From Karalla daura (lineage: Eukaryota; Chordata; Actinopteri; Chaetodontiformes; Leiognathidae), in assembly GCA_029224185.1 (NCBI GenBank), contig CM055196.1:18998509-19062508 (forward strand): a stretch of 64,000 nt of DNA. The letters are read 5' to 3'. The notes beneath the pieces are model-generated. The model ran no database searches. It was given only the letters and a program-made list of their open reading frames with translations, and was not told the DNA's origin. Position 1 is the first letter of the stretch. Each line of letters starts with the position of its first letter. The position numbers were made by a program, and so were the translations under genes. This document shows positions 50,059 to 59,481 of the stretch, one piece after another.

Positions 50059-51819
50059 ATGGAAGTAGTAATGCGGGATTCCATTGAAATCCCCTGCTCT
50101 GTAGTGGTTAGTGGGTTAACTGAGAGAGATGGTGATGATGAAGTATCTAACCACCTTCAGAAATATGGTTCGATTAATCGTTTTTTCCGAATAGATGATC
50201 CCAAATCAGACTTTCACAGACACATCATTGTAGAGTTCACACATAGCACTGCTATGGAAGCCTTAGAGCCCCTGTTGCCTCTTAAGCTTCAGAGCTCTAC
50301 CCAGACGAATGTGGTATATGAAGTGGTGAGCTTAGCAAGTGTTTATACATTAGATGCCCGAAAAAAGGCTACCAAAGCATATATGGAACAGTTGTGTGAC
50401 CTTGCCAAGCTGAGTGGGACATCTGTAGAGCAGATGCTGGACGAAGAGCTGGCGCATCTGGTGTTGACTGCAGCTCGCACCTTGCCTTCTTCTCCTCGTC
50501 CTCACTTAGGACCCTCACTGAAGGAGAGCCCACTCACCCAGGTCCAACCACTTGAACAGGAAAATATCTCACCCTTTTTGTGCCCTGATTCTGTCGACTC
50601 TTCTGATCTTGAAGCTAGGAAAGCTTCTCATGATGAAGTTCTGACTCAAACCTCAGCGATTTTCACAAAAAACCTGACCGAGTTAACCTTGTCTCCGACT
50701 TCTTCTGCTGACCCCGGTGCCACAACCCAGTCCACCATTGATGTGAATCCCCAAAGCATCCAGCGAGTGGTGGTTGAACACGTGGTCCGCAGCAGTGAAA
50801 GCCCAGTGCATCTCGCTACCATAGGTAGGCTTCGAGCTTTCTCAGGGCGATGTCCCAGACCCAACAACGAAGTAGATTACGACACATGGCGTACCAGTGT
50901 TGAAGTCCTTATGAAAGATCCCTCAGTATCTAAGTCACATTGTACACATCGCATCCTAGACAGTCTCCTTCCTCCTGCTTCGGAGATGACTAAGCATCTT
51001 GGCCCGCAGGCTGAACTTTCGGTCTATTTAGAACTACTGGACTCCGCCTATGGAGCGGTTGAAGATGGAGATGAACTCTATGCCAGATTTATGAGCACAC
51101 TTCAAAATGATGGCGAGAAGCCATCTGCTTTTCTGCAGAGGTTGCATGTGGCTCTGAGCACAACCATGAAACGTGGAGGTGTGTCCTCTCATGACTTTGA
51201 CCAGCAACTTTTAAAGCAGTTCTGCCGTGGTTGTTGGGAAAATGCTTTAATAATCGATCTTCAGCTTGAACAAAGGAAGAGGAATCCACCATCTTTTGCA
51301 GAGCTGTTGCTGCTACTAAGGACAGAAGAGGATAAAAAGGCGGCCAAAATGAGCCGCATGAAGCAACATTTGGGCTGCAGCAAGCCTGCTAATATTTCCA
51401 ATAGACAGCGTGTCATGTCTCATCTACAAACGGCTCATGCTACAACTGATTATGACAATCACAACGAAGTTGAGACACTCAGGAAACAAGTAGCAGATCT
51501 TAGTGCCCAACTTAACAGCATGATGAATGAGAATCGGAAACCGCCTAAACAGAAAGTGAAATCTTGTGCTTCTAGTGCCAAAGCTGAGGCTCACTCCATG
51601 AAAAAGACAGGAACAAGTCAGCAGGATCCCACTGTCAAGATGAGCAGCAAGCCACGCCCTTGGTACTGTTTCCAGTGTGGGGAGGATGGCCATATCGTCT
51701 CAGCATGTGACAATGAGCCAAATCCTTCACTCGTGGCAGCAAAGAAAAAACGGCTGAGAGAAAAGCAGGCTGCATGGGAATCCTCAAATTCACCTGGTGA
51801 GCAGGCACATTTAAACTAA
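50059..51819 (+). CDS. gag: Retrotransposon Gag, PNMA-like, 586 aa
   Basis: Gag forms the particle that packages the element's RNA. The N-terminal part (about residues 12-95, with VVVSGLTERDGD and HIIVEFTHST) looks like the RRM-like domain found at the start of PNMA proteins. A Ser/Pro-rich stretch follows. Residues about 256-440 form the PNMA-type capsid region, with GRLRAFSG, YDTWRTSVEVLM, GEKPSAFLQRL and PPSFAELLLLLRTEED. A basic coiled-coil segment leads to one CCHC zinc knuckle (C537, C540, H545, C550), which would bind RNA. The ATG at 50059 has A at -3 and is the first in frame after a short leader. The stop at 51817 directly follows a TTTAAAC slippery heptamer. PNMA genes of mammals are domesticated from Gypsy elements of this kind. 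Confidence 0.93.
   Translation: MEVVMRDSIEIPCSVVVSGLTERDGDDEVSNHLQKYGSINRFFRIDDPKSDFHRHIIVEFTHSTAMEALEPLLPLKLQSSTQTNVVYEVVSLASVYTLDARKKATKAYMEQLCDLAKLSGTSVEQMLDEELAHLVLTAARTLPSSPRPHLGPSLKESPLTQVQPLEQENISPFLCPDSVDSSDLEARKASHDEVLTQTSAIFTKNLTELTLSPTSSADPGATTQSTIDVNPQSIQRVVVEHVVRSSESPVHLATIGRLRAFSGRCPRPNNEVDYDTWRTSVEVLMKDPSVSKSHCTHRILDSLLPPASEMTKHLGPQAELSVYLELLDSAYGAVEDGDELYARFMSTLQNDGEKPSAFLQRLHVALSTTMKRGGVSSHDFDQQLLKQFCRGCWENALIIDLQLEQRKRNPPSFAELLLLLRTEEDKKAAKMSRMKQHLGCSKPANISNRQRVMSHLQTAHATTDYDNHNEVETLRKQVADLSAQLNSMMNENRKPPKQKVKSCASSAKAEAHSMKKTGTSQQDPTVKMSSKPRPWYCFQCGEDGHIVSACDNEPNPSLVAAKKKRLREKQAAWESSNSPGEQAHLN
51667..51708 (+). other. CCHC zinc knuckle coding segment in gag
   Basis: It encodes CFQCGEDGHIVSAC, which fits C-x2-C-x4-H-x4-C exactly. 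It is the only such knuckle in this Gag. Confidence 0.95.
51810..51816 (+). promoter_or_regulatory. -1 ribosomal frameshift slippery site (TTTAAAC)
   Basis: In the gag frame this reads T TTA AAC followed at once by the stop TAA. It has the X-XXY-YYZ form and is one of the most efficient known eukaryotic -1 slippery heptamers. Slipping back one base enters the pol frame, which is open from 51801 (after TGA at 51798-51800) to the pol stop. A weak downstream stem GGGAC (51836-51840) with GTCCC (51868-51872) may act as stimulator. Function is inferred; the sequence and frames are directly visible. Confidence 0.8.
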
Positions 51820-51842
51820 TATCTACTTCCATAGAGGGACAT

Positions 51843-54800
51843 ATGGGAGTGACACCTGATAAATCTAGTCCCACCTCTGAGAAAACTTCCTGGAAGAGAG
51901 CTCCAACTAAGAGGAAGCCCAATACACTTCCTCATGGCCTCGTGGGAACTAAAACCACTGCTCAGGTAAATATCGCGGGAAAAGACATTAGTTGTCTTTT
52001 AGATACAGGTTCGCAGGTTACCACTGTGCCCCAGTCTTTTCATGAGCAGCACCTTTCAGATCTGACCATTCATCCTTTAGGCGATCTTCTTGAAGTGGAG
52101 GGTGCAAACGGCCAAATAGTTCCCTACTTAGGATACATTGAACTCTCTCTTACATTTTCTAAAGACTTCGTAGGGGCTGACATTGAAGTCCATACTTTAG
52201 CATTAGTTATTCCCCATCTCCGATCTGCAGTTCATGAACAGGTGCTTATTGGCACAAATACTTTAGATGCCTTGTATGCTGCCGTGCAAAATGATCCGAA
52301 TCTCTCTTCCTTTCAGCCATTGCCTTATGGCTATAGAGCTGTCCTTAAGATCTTGCAGCTGCGTATGAACAGTTCTACCATAGGTAATCTGGGCTGGGTC
52401 AAGTTGGTTGGAAAGACCACCGAAGTGGTTCCAGCAGGACGAACAGTGGTTCTAGAAGGCATGGTTAACGTTTCTAGTGCTCATTCTGATAAGCATGTCA
52501 TCATTGAACAGCCATCAGCCTCTTGTTTACCCAGCGGCCTACTGGTCACGACTAGCTTGGTCAGCTTACCAACAAAATCACCTTGTCACCTGCCGGTTGT
52601 GCTGAAAAATGGAACGGAACATGATATTACAATTCCACCCAAGACAATATTGGCAGATGTTAATGCCATTGTGAGGGTGTTACACAAAGAACAATTAATG
52701 GAGAAATCAATCCCTCCTGATGTGCGAACTGAGTCCCCTCAAACGACAAAACTGAGTTTTGATTTTGGAGACTCACCTTTACCCCCTGAGTGGAGGGAAC
52801 GGGTAACAAACATGTTAAATTCTATGCCAGACGTCTTTTCCCATCATGACCTGGATTTTGGACACACAGACAAGGTCAAACACCATATCAGGCTTAATGA
52901 TGAAACACCTTTCAAGTTCAGACCGCGTCCAATACACCCTCATGATGTGGATGCAGTGAGAAAACACCTTCAGGAGCTCCTTGATTCAGGAGTTATTCGA
53001 GAGTCTGAGTCTCCATTCGCATCTCCTATTGTTGTTGTCAGAAAGAAGGATGGTTCAGTTCGTCTTTGTGTAGACTTCAGGAAGTTGAACGTTCAGACAA
53101 TTAAGGATGCTTATGCTCTCCCAAAGCTTGAGGAAGCCTTCTCTGCCCTGGCTGGATCGAAGTGGTTCTCAGTTCTGGACCTCAAGTCAGGCTATTATCA
53201 GATCGAAATGGAAGAAGCAGATAAGCAAAAGACAGCATTTGTGTGCCCGTTAGGATTTTGGGAGTTTAACAGGATGCCCCAGGGTATAACAAACGCGCCG
53301 TCAACATTTCAACGATTGATGGAGAAGTGCGTGGGAGAGATGAACCTTAAAGAGGTGTTAGTGTTCATTGATGACCTGATCATCTTTTCATCTTCCTTGG
53401 AGGAGCACGAGCAACGCCTGAAACGTGTTTTGCAACGACTGAAGGAATACGGATTGAAGTTGGCGCCGGGGAAGTGTAAATTTTTTCAGACCTCGGTAAG
53501 ATATCTCGGGCATGTAGTTTCTGAAAGAGGTGTAGAAACAGACCCAGAGAAGGTAAAGGCCCTGACAACGTGGCCAATCCCCACCAAACTTAAGGAACTT
53601 CAGTCTTTTTTAGGCTTCACAGGGTATTACAGAAGGTTTATTCAGGGGTATTCTCAGGTTGTCAAGCCCCTAACAGAATTAACCTCTGGTTATCCACCCC
53701 TGAGGAAGGGAAACAGGAAATCAAAGAAAGTCACAGACCGAGAGTACTATAACCCAAAAGAGCCTTTTCATCAAAGATGGACATCTCAGTGTCAGGAAGC
53801 ATTCGACCTGATAATTCAGAAGTTGACGTCAGCTCCAGTTTTGGGCTTTGCAGACCCTCAGCTTCCATACATTCTGCATACAGATGCCAGCACCATTGGT
53901 TTAGGGGCTGCGCTGTACCAAGTTCAGGATGGCCATCCGAGAGTTATAGCATTTGCTAGCAGAGGGCTCTCAAAGAGTGAAATGAAGTACCCTGCCCATA
54001 AACTTGAGTTTCTGGCCCTGAAGTGGGCAGTTACGGAAAAATTTTCGGATTACTTATATGGCACAGAATTCACAGTGGTCACAGATAGTAATCCGTTAAC
54101 GTATCTTTTAACCTCAGCCAAGCTAGACGCTACAGGGTATCGTTGGCTGTCCAGCTTGTCGACCTTTTCCTTCCGGCTTCAGTACCGGGCTGGAAAGCAA
54201 AACTTGGATGCCGATGCCTTATCTCGCCGTTCTCATGGCCCACCAGAAGATGACCCCGCATCACTAAAAGAGAGTGAGAGGATCCGTCAATTCACTTTGT
54301 GTCATCTGAGTGATGTTGAAACACCCCACACTGTTCCTCAGGAGGTCATTCAGGCTATCTGTGAGCGACATTTGGTCAGCTGTGTAGGGAGGGGCCAGGC
54401 TGAAAGCTCCAGCCCTGGGTTGACCCTTGTTGAGTCTCTTTCTCATCAGCCCACAGCCATTCCAGACTGCTTTCAGGAGGAGCAGGTGGAGGGGTTTCCA
54501 TTTGTGCCATCATTTTCTGAAGAGGAATTAAGGGAGAAGCAGAGGTTAGATCCTGCAGTTAATGAAGTGATAATTCAAATGGAGACTGGTAAAACTCCGC
54601 CCCCGACCCTAAAAGCAGAGCTGCCTGAGCTTCCTTTGCTACTGCGTGAGCTCAATAGGTTGCACTTGAGGAATGGAGTCCTCTATCGACAGCGGCAAGA
54701 CGGACCTGATATCACATATCAGTTGGTGCTCCCTGAGGAGTTAAGAGCAACAGTCCTGCAGAGTCTCCACAATGACATGGGTCATTTAGGAGTCGAACGG

Positions 54801-56558
54801 ACAGTCGATCTACTAAGAGCCAGATTCTACTGGCCAAAAATGTACCTGGCTGTTGAAAAACTGATCAAGACCTGTGAGCGATGTGTCCGCCGTAAAACTC
54901 TTCCTGAGAAGGCCGCTCCATTGGTCAACATAAAGACATATCGGCCCTTGGAACTTTTGTGTATTGACTTTTTATCATTGGAGCCAGATCGATCCAACAC
55001 AAAGGATGTATTGGTCATCACCGATCATTTCACTAAGTATGCTCTAGCCATACCAACTCCAAACCAGCGAGCCCGTACGGTTGCAAAATGCCTTTGGGAT
55101 AACTTCATCGTGCATTATGGTTTCCCAGAGAGACTGCTCAGCGACCAGGGCCCAGACTTTGAGTCACACACCATCAGAGAACTATGTGAGATGGCTGGGA
55201 TTAAAAAAGTGCATACTACCCCATACCATCCCAGAGGAAATCCAGTTGAGAGGTTCAATCGGACTCTCCTCCAAATGCTCGGGACATTGAGTCAACCTGA
55301 CAAACTGCATTGGAAAGATTTTGTGAAACCACTTGTGCATGCCTATAATTGCACCAAAAACGATACAACTGGATTCTCCCCGTACGAACTGATGTTTGGG
55401 AGACAACCCAGGCTCCCCATTGATTTAGCCTTTGGGCTGCCCGCCAACACGGGTGAGATCTCTCATTCCCAGTACATCAAAGACCTCAAATGCCGCCTGG
55501 AGCAGAGCTATAGGATAGCCACCTCTAATGCACAGAAAAGTGCAGATCGAAATAAGACCCGGTTTGACAGACAAGTTGTAGAGTCATCTTTGGAAGTGGG
55601 TGATAGGGTCCTTGTTCGAAATGTCAAAGTGCGTGGAAAACATAAACTAGCAAACAAGTGGGAGGACGATGTTTACATTGTTCTCAGGAAAGCGGGTGAT
55701 ATGCCTGTTTATGTAGTGAAACCTGAGGGCAAAGATGGGCCAGTGCGCACCCTACATCGTGACCTGCTTCTCCCTTGTGGTTTTCTGTCTGCAAGTCTGA
55801 CCAGCGAACAGGTCAACCCACCCCCGGTCCAAAGACGTAGGACGAGACAATGTCCTACCACTGACAGTGAGGTAGAGAAGGAAAGCTCGGATTCTGAATT
55901 TGAAACTATTCAGATGTTTTCCCCCTTCCAAGAACCAAGTCTTGAAGTCCATGAGACGTACGTGTTGAGGAATCCTCCATGTGCTATCAGGCAGCCAAAT
56001 GATCTGGACGTGTCATCTGCTCCAGTTCTCTCTGATTCTCCGGCATCCAAGCTCCCTACTGAGGACAGAGATGAGCTATCCCAGCAGAACCAACCCGATC
56101 AAGTCGAGCCCCCTGAACACATACAAGAAACACACCAGACTGGAAGTGACTTACCTGGACATGAAGGTCCTGTAGGAGAAGGGAACTTACCCGATAATGA
56201 CATTCAGCCATGTAATGTCCACAATGAACAGTTTCCGTTGCTTTCTGTGTCCAGGAGTAGAGAGGAGATAAATGGGAATGGAGAAACTGAAGAGGAAGGG
56301 GAGAATGATGTAAATGTAACAGAAACAGAGAGTAAAGAGGAAACTGAGGAAGAAACACAGATGGCCACCTCTGTCAGGAGATCAGAGAGGACAAGACAGC
56401 CGACAAAACGACTTGAATATGCTGAACTTGGAAATCCCTTGGTCACAGTGGTTAAATCATTCTTTCATGGACTAACCACAGCACTGGCCGATGTTTTGAA
56501 TGAAGAGAAGAACCCTGTATACCCCCCTGACCTGCCCGTTCAGATTAACTATATCTGA
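51843..56558 (+). CDS. pol: Retrotransposon Pol: protease, RT, RNase H, integrase
   Basis: The frame is open from 51801, overlapping gag by 19 bases, so the natural product is probably a Gag-Pol fusion. Coordinates here use the first ATG, 23 bases past the gag stop, and residue numbers count from it. The aspartic protease has DTGS at 54-57. Reverse transcriptase spans about 358-615 with the catalytic FIDD at 508-511. RNase H has D681, E722 and D748. Integrase has the zinc-binding H976, H981, C1011, C1014 and the catalytic D1042, D1101, E1136, followed by a KW-x-GPY/F-like region near 1275-1310. A tail of about 255 residues rich in Glu, Ser and Pro follows. No stop or frameshift interrupts it. 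It would copy the element's RNA in cytoplasmic particles and insert the DNA in the nucleus. Confidence 0.97.
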   Translation: MGVTPDKSSPTSEKTSWKRAPTKRKPNTLPHGLVGTKTTAQVNIAGKDISCLLDTGSQVTTVPQSFHEQHLSDLTIHPLGDLLEVEGANGQIVPYLGYIELSLTFSKDFVGADIEVHTLALVIPHLRSAVHEQVLIGTNTLDALYAAVQNDPNLSSFQPLPYGYRAVLKILQLRMNSSTIGNLGWVKLVGKTTEVVPAGRTVVLEGMVNVSSAHSDKHVIIEQPSASCLPSGLLVTTSLVSLPTKSPCHLPVVLKNGTEHDITIPPKTILADVNAIVRVLHKEQLMEKSIPPDVRTESPQTTKLSFDFGDSPLPPEWRERVTNMLNSMPDVFSHHDLDFGHTDKVKHHIRLNDETPFKFRPRPIHPHDVDAVRKHLQELLDSGVIRESESPFASPIVVVRKKDGSVRLCVDFRKLNVQTIKDAYALPKLEEAFSALAGSKWFSVLDLKSGYYQIEMEEADKQKTAFVCPLGFWEFNRMPQGITNAPSTFQRLMEKCVGEMNLKEVLVFIDDLIIFSSSLEEHEQRLKRVLQRLKEYGLKLAPGKCKFFQTSVRYLGHVVSERGVETDPEKVKALTTWPIPTKLKELQSFLGFTGYYRRFIQGYSQVVKPLTELTSGYPPLRKGNRKSKKVTDREYYNPKEPFHQRWTSQCQEAFDLIIQKLTSAPVLGFADPQLPYILHTDASTIGLGAALYQVQDGHPRVIAFASRGLSKSEMKYPAHKLEFLALKWAVTEKFSDYLYGTEFTVVTDSNPLTYLLTSAKLDATGYRWLSSLSTFSFRLQYRAGKQNLDADALSRRSHGPPEDDPASLKESERIRQFTLCHLSDVETPHTVPQEVIQAICERHLVSCVGRGQAESSSPGLTLVESLSHQPTAIPDCFQEEQVEGFPFVPSFSEEELREKQRLDPAVNEVIIQMETGKTPPPTLKAELPELPLLLRELNRLHLRNGVLYRQRQDGPDITYQLVLPEELRATVLQSLHNDMGHLGVERTVDLLRARFYWPKMYLAVEKLIKTCERCVRRKTLPEKAAPLVNIKTYRPLELLCIDFLSLEPDRSNTKDVLVITDHFTKYALAIPTPNQRARTVAKCLWDNFIVHYGFPERLLSDQGPDFESHTIRELCEMAGIKKVHTTPYHPRGNPVERFNRTLLQMLGTLSQPDKLHWKDFVKPLVHAYNCTKNDTTGFSPYELMFGRQPRLPIDLAFGLPANTGEISHSQYIKDLKCRLEQSYRIATSNAQKSADRNKTRFDRQVVESSLEVGDRVLVRNVKVRGKHKLANKWEDDVYIVLRKAGDMPVYVVKPEGKDGPVRTLHRDLLLPCGFLSASLTSEQVNPPPVQRRRTRQCPTTDSEVEKESSDSEFETIQMFSPFQEPSLEVHETYVLRNPPCAIRQPNDLDVSSAPVLSDSPASKLPTEDRDELSQQNQPDQVEPPEHIQETHQTGSDLPGHEGPVGEGNLPDNDIQPCNVHNEQFPLLSVSRSREEINGNGETEEEGENDVNVTETESKEETEEETQMATSVRRSERTRQPTKRLEYAELGNPLVTVVKSFFHGLTTALADVLNEEKNPVYPPDLPVQINYI

Positions 56559-56590
56559 CTGCTACCATGTACAGGGACGTACATAAATTC

Positions 56591-56602
56591 AGGAAGGGAG
56601 GG
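56591..56602 (+). other. Polypurine tract
   Basis: AGGAAGGGAGGG abuts the 3' LTR with no gap. This is where plus-strand DNA synthesis is primed in LTR elements. Confidence 0.92.
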
Positions 56603-57711
56603 TGTAACCTAGGTTCTAGGGATGATATTGAATACAAAAAGGAAAAAGAGATAAAAATAGAATTTTTTTTCTTTAAAATTCTGGTAGTAGGTAAAGCAGT
56701 TTATTAGGAAAAGCCTTTCTAAGAAAGGCTAAACATTTCTAAATGCGGATAATATTTTGTTTAAATTTTATATATTTGTACTTTTATTTTGTGTACCAAA
56801 GGAAGTAATAGTGGAAAGGAAAGGAAAAGAGAGAGGAGGAGTTGCTGCAGAGGGCAGCATAGAGTGATTTCATGATTACAGGGTTAGCCAATCGGGGAGA
56901 CCCTATGAGTCAGGTGATCAGGTCCGGTAGCCACGCCCCGTTTCCTTTTCCGGGAGAACGGCAATGTGCGCGATTGTGACTCCGGGTGTGTCTGATCAAT
57001 ATGATATAATCTTCTATGATCCATTGATTTTTGAAGCACTGTGAGACCGGATGGTTTTCACACCGATCTAGCGAGGGTTCGCGCTGGAAAAACGCGTATC
57101 TAGCTGATCACTCGGTCAGGTTTTTTTTTTTTTTCTCTCTTTCTTTTTGTTTCTTCTTTCTTGTTCTGTGATTTTGAATGAGATCCCAGCCACACTTCAT
57201 CATCCAGCGGGGAGCTTCCAGTTGGGATGGAGTGAGGTTCCACAGCTAGTCCAGATCCCAAGATCCTAAGAATCCCAGCGTGAGCTGGGTGGCGAGCTAC
57301 AGTGAAACCACGGAGATTGAGCTCAGTTGTTGAAGAATTCATCCACCTTTCCTCACGGACAGTGTGGTAGGAAAAAACGGAAACAACACACTTGATACAC
57401 AGATCAGAAGAAACACGGGCCCCAACGATATATATTTGAAAAGAAAAAGGGTTTATTTGCCGGCTTTGTTATTTTTTGTATCTGTCTTATAAATGCCATG
57501 TCGTATGTTTATTGTGTATTAACTAATAATAATTAGCCATATAAAACTTCTCTCATTGTTGTTTTCCTTGTTTATTATTATTAGGGCTCTTGGTAACATG
57601 GTCTTCTGATACTGGTCCATTTCTATACATTTTCCATTTCTATACATTTTCTATTTCTATACATTCTTTTACTTACCTGTACTCTGCATACTAAACTGCA
57701 AAAGGGTTACA
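56603..57711 (+). repeat. 3' LTR, 1109 bp
   Basis: It has the same length and apparently the same sequence as the 5' LTR, and is preceded by the polypurine tract. It carries an 80-codon antisense frame, also present in the 5' LTR, that has no known match and is best explained by chance. Confidence 0.96.
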
Positions 57712-57715
57712 CATG
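57712..57715 (+). other. Target-site duplication, right copy (CATG)
   Basis: It matches the left copy at 48820-48823. The flanks join to continuous AT-rich sequence when the element is ignored. Confidence 0.85.
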
Positions 57716-58262
57716 GTTCAAGAGATCCTTGTTTTGCTGAACTTCTAGTTAATCCATGAATGTTTTTCAAGGTGCGCAGGGACTGTCCTTCTTCTGTGTC
57801 AGAGATAAATGCTGTAGCAAATCCATCATGTGTCTTCAGCTGTCAGACTCTGGAAAAAACAATTAAAGGTTCCACATAGGTCGAGCTGCTCCAATAGTCA
57901 ATGAAGCAGCCTGTGTGTGGGCCTGAGGACGATAGATTCATTAGGAAATGCCAGTGAAGGAGCGGATGCGTGCGGAAGACAATTAACTGACCTACAGTAT
58001 ATGAGGTTGAGGACTCAGGGGACAGAGGAGACAACTGATATTAAAAACAAGTGTGGAGAACAAAGTTTACCGAGTTCCTCCCTGTGATTATTAAGTCATT
58101 AAAACTGTATGGGTTAAGATAGAAAATAACAAACACTACTACTGAAGTCACTTTGGAGAGAGGAAATCATATAGGCCACAGGAGGTCTGGGGGAACGGTA
58201 AACAAACCAAAAAATGTGAGCTGCAGTTTGCCCGGGGGTCTTTGGCAAGACTCACTAAAGTC

Positions 58263-58267
<5 letters not shown>

Positions 58268-58342
<75 letters not shown>
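58268..58342. repeat. Compound microsatellite (TC)n then (CA)n
   Basis: Sixteen TC units at 58268-58299 pass through ACAAA into about 19 CA units ending at 58342. Alternating purine-pyrimidine next to a homopyrimidine block is prone to slippage and non-B DNA. Confidence 0.96.
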
Positions 58343-58347
<5 letters not shown>

Positions 58348-59287
58348 AGACTTAACCATACATTCATTTGCATGCAAACAGAAAACACAAACACACTGTT
58401 GGCATTTGGCCAAGCCACAGACAATTTATGACTACTGATGCTGCTGTCATGCTGCTGCATGGGAGTAAATGCCAGTAATAGTCTGTGCAATCAATCAGTT
58501 ACCATGAATCACATGCTCAGACCATTAATGCTGCTTGTCAGTGGTGTCTACAATGCAATCAAGAAAGTGCGGAGTATTGAATCACAGGGGCCTTGTGTTC
58601 ACTAACAATACTTTGCGTGGCATTGATTTCAACCAATAGTCCTTAAGCCCTCAGGCACCGGGATGTGGCTCATTGATGAGACACTTTATCAGGGGGGTAA
58701 AAAAAAAAAAGGTCAGCTGAAGTGATTGATACCCTCTTTTATGAGGGGTAATACAGATGGTATTACTTGTGCATTTTGAATGCTCAATCTCGATGACATT
58801 TGCTCCAACTGGGCCATAAAAAGCCAATATAAGAGAGAGAGACAGAGTAATAACATCCTTATTTTTGCACGTTTGAATGTTATGCATCTATAAAACATGC
58901 CATGCAGTTTTCGAGTGTTTGTGGTGTAGAGGAGGACCCCCTGGGGTCAACGTGGGAGCTCTTTGAGCTGTTGTTTATGGCTGCTGAGAGAGAGGAGAGG
59001 GGCCGCCACCCTCGGGTACACGAGGTATGGATTATTTGTTGGAACATTGATCCACACAGTGTGTGGCTGTGAGGCGAGGTGTCATTAATCTGGCTCAGCT
59101 TCTGCTCCTCGAAGAGTAAATTCGGTTATTTTGTTGTTTGTGGGTTTGAATCACAACTGTGGAGAAGTCGATGGTGTTGTCAGTTGCAAGCGGTGTGGTT
59201 ACAGTGACACTGGTAGTGACAAGGTCAACAGGTATTAGAGCACTTTTCATCAGTAAAACAAAGTTTTATAGATGGATGAATGGGTAT

Positions 59288-59481
<194 letters not shown>

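Larger units (their letters stand above)
48824..57711 (+). mobile_element. Full-length, apparently intact Ty3/Gypsy LTR retrotransposon (8888 bp)
   Basis: The element is built as LTR (48824-49932), leader with primer-binding region, gag (50059-51819), pol (start codon 51843, stop at 56558), polypurine tract and LTR (56603-57711). LTRs begin TGTAACC and end GGTTACA, a perfect 7-bp inverted repeat with canonical TG...CA ends. The 4-bp CATG flanks it on both sides. The order protease, RT, RNase H, integrase is the Ty3/Gypsy order. Both ORFs are open, catalytic residues are present, and the LTRs read as identical over 1109 bp including a 14-T run, so the insertion is very recent. No envelope-like ORF is present. 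It lies in the gene-free region on the same strand as pdzrn4, about 30 kb beyond that gene. Confidence 0.97.

Noticed and set aside
53380..56446. Several minus-strand and alternate-frame ORFs of 60-100 codons within pol
   Set aside because: They are shadows of the continuous 1571-codon pol frame.
55780..56558. A hidden envelope gene in the 3' part of the element
   Set aside because: The region is continuous with pol in the same frame. It shows no signal peptide, no furin-like site in context and no transmembrane anchor of the usual kind, and there is no separate ORF before the polypurine tract.
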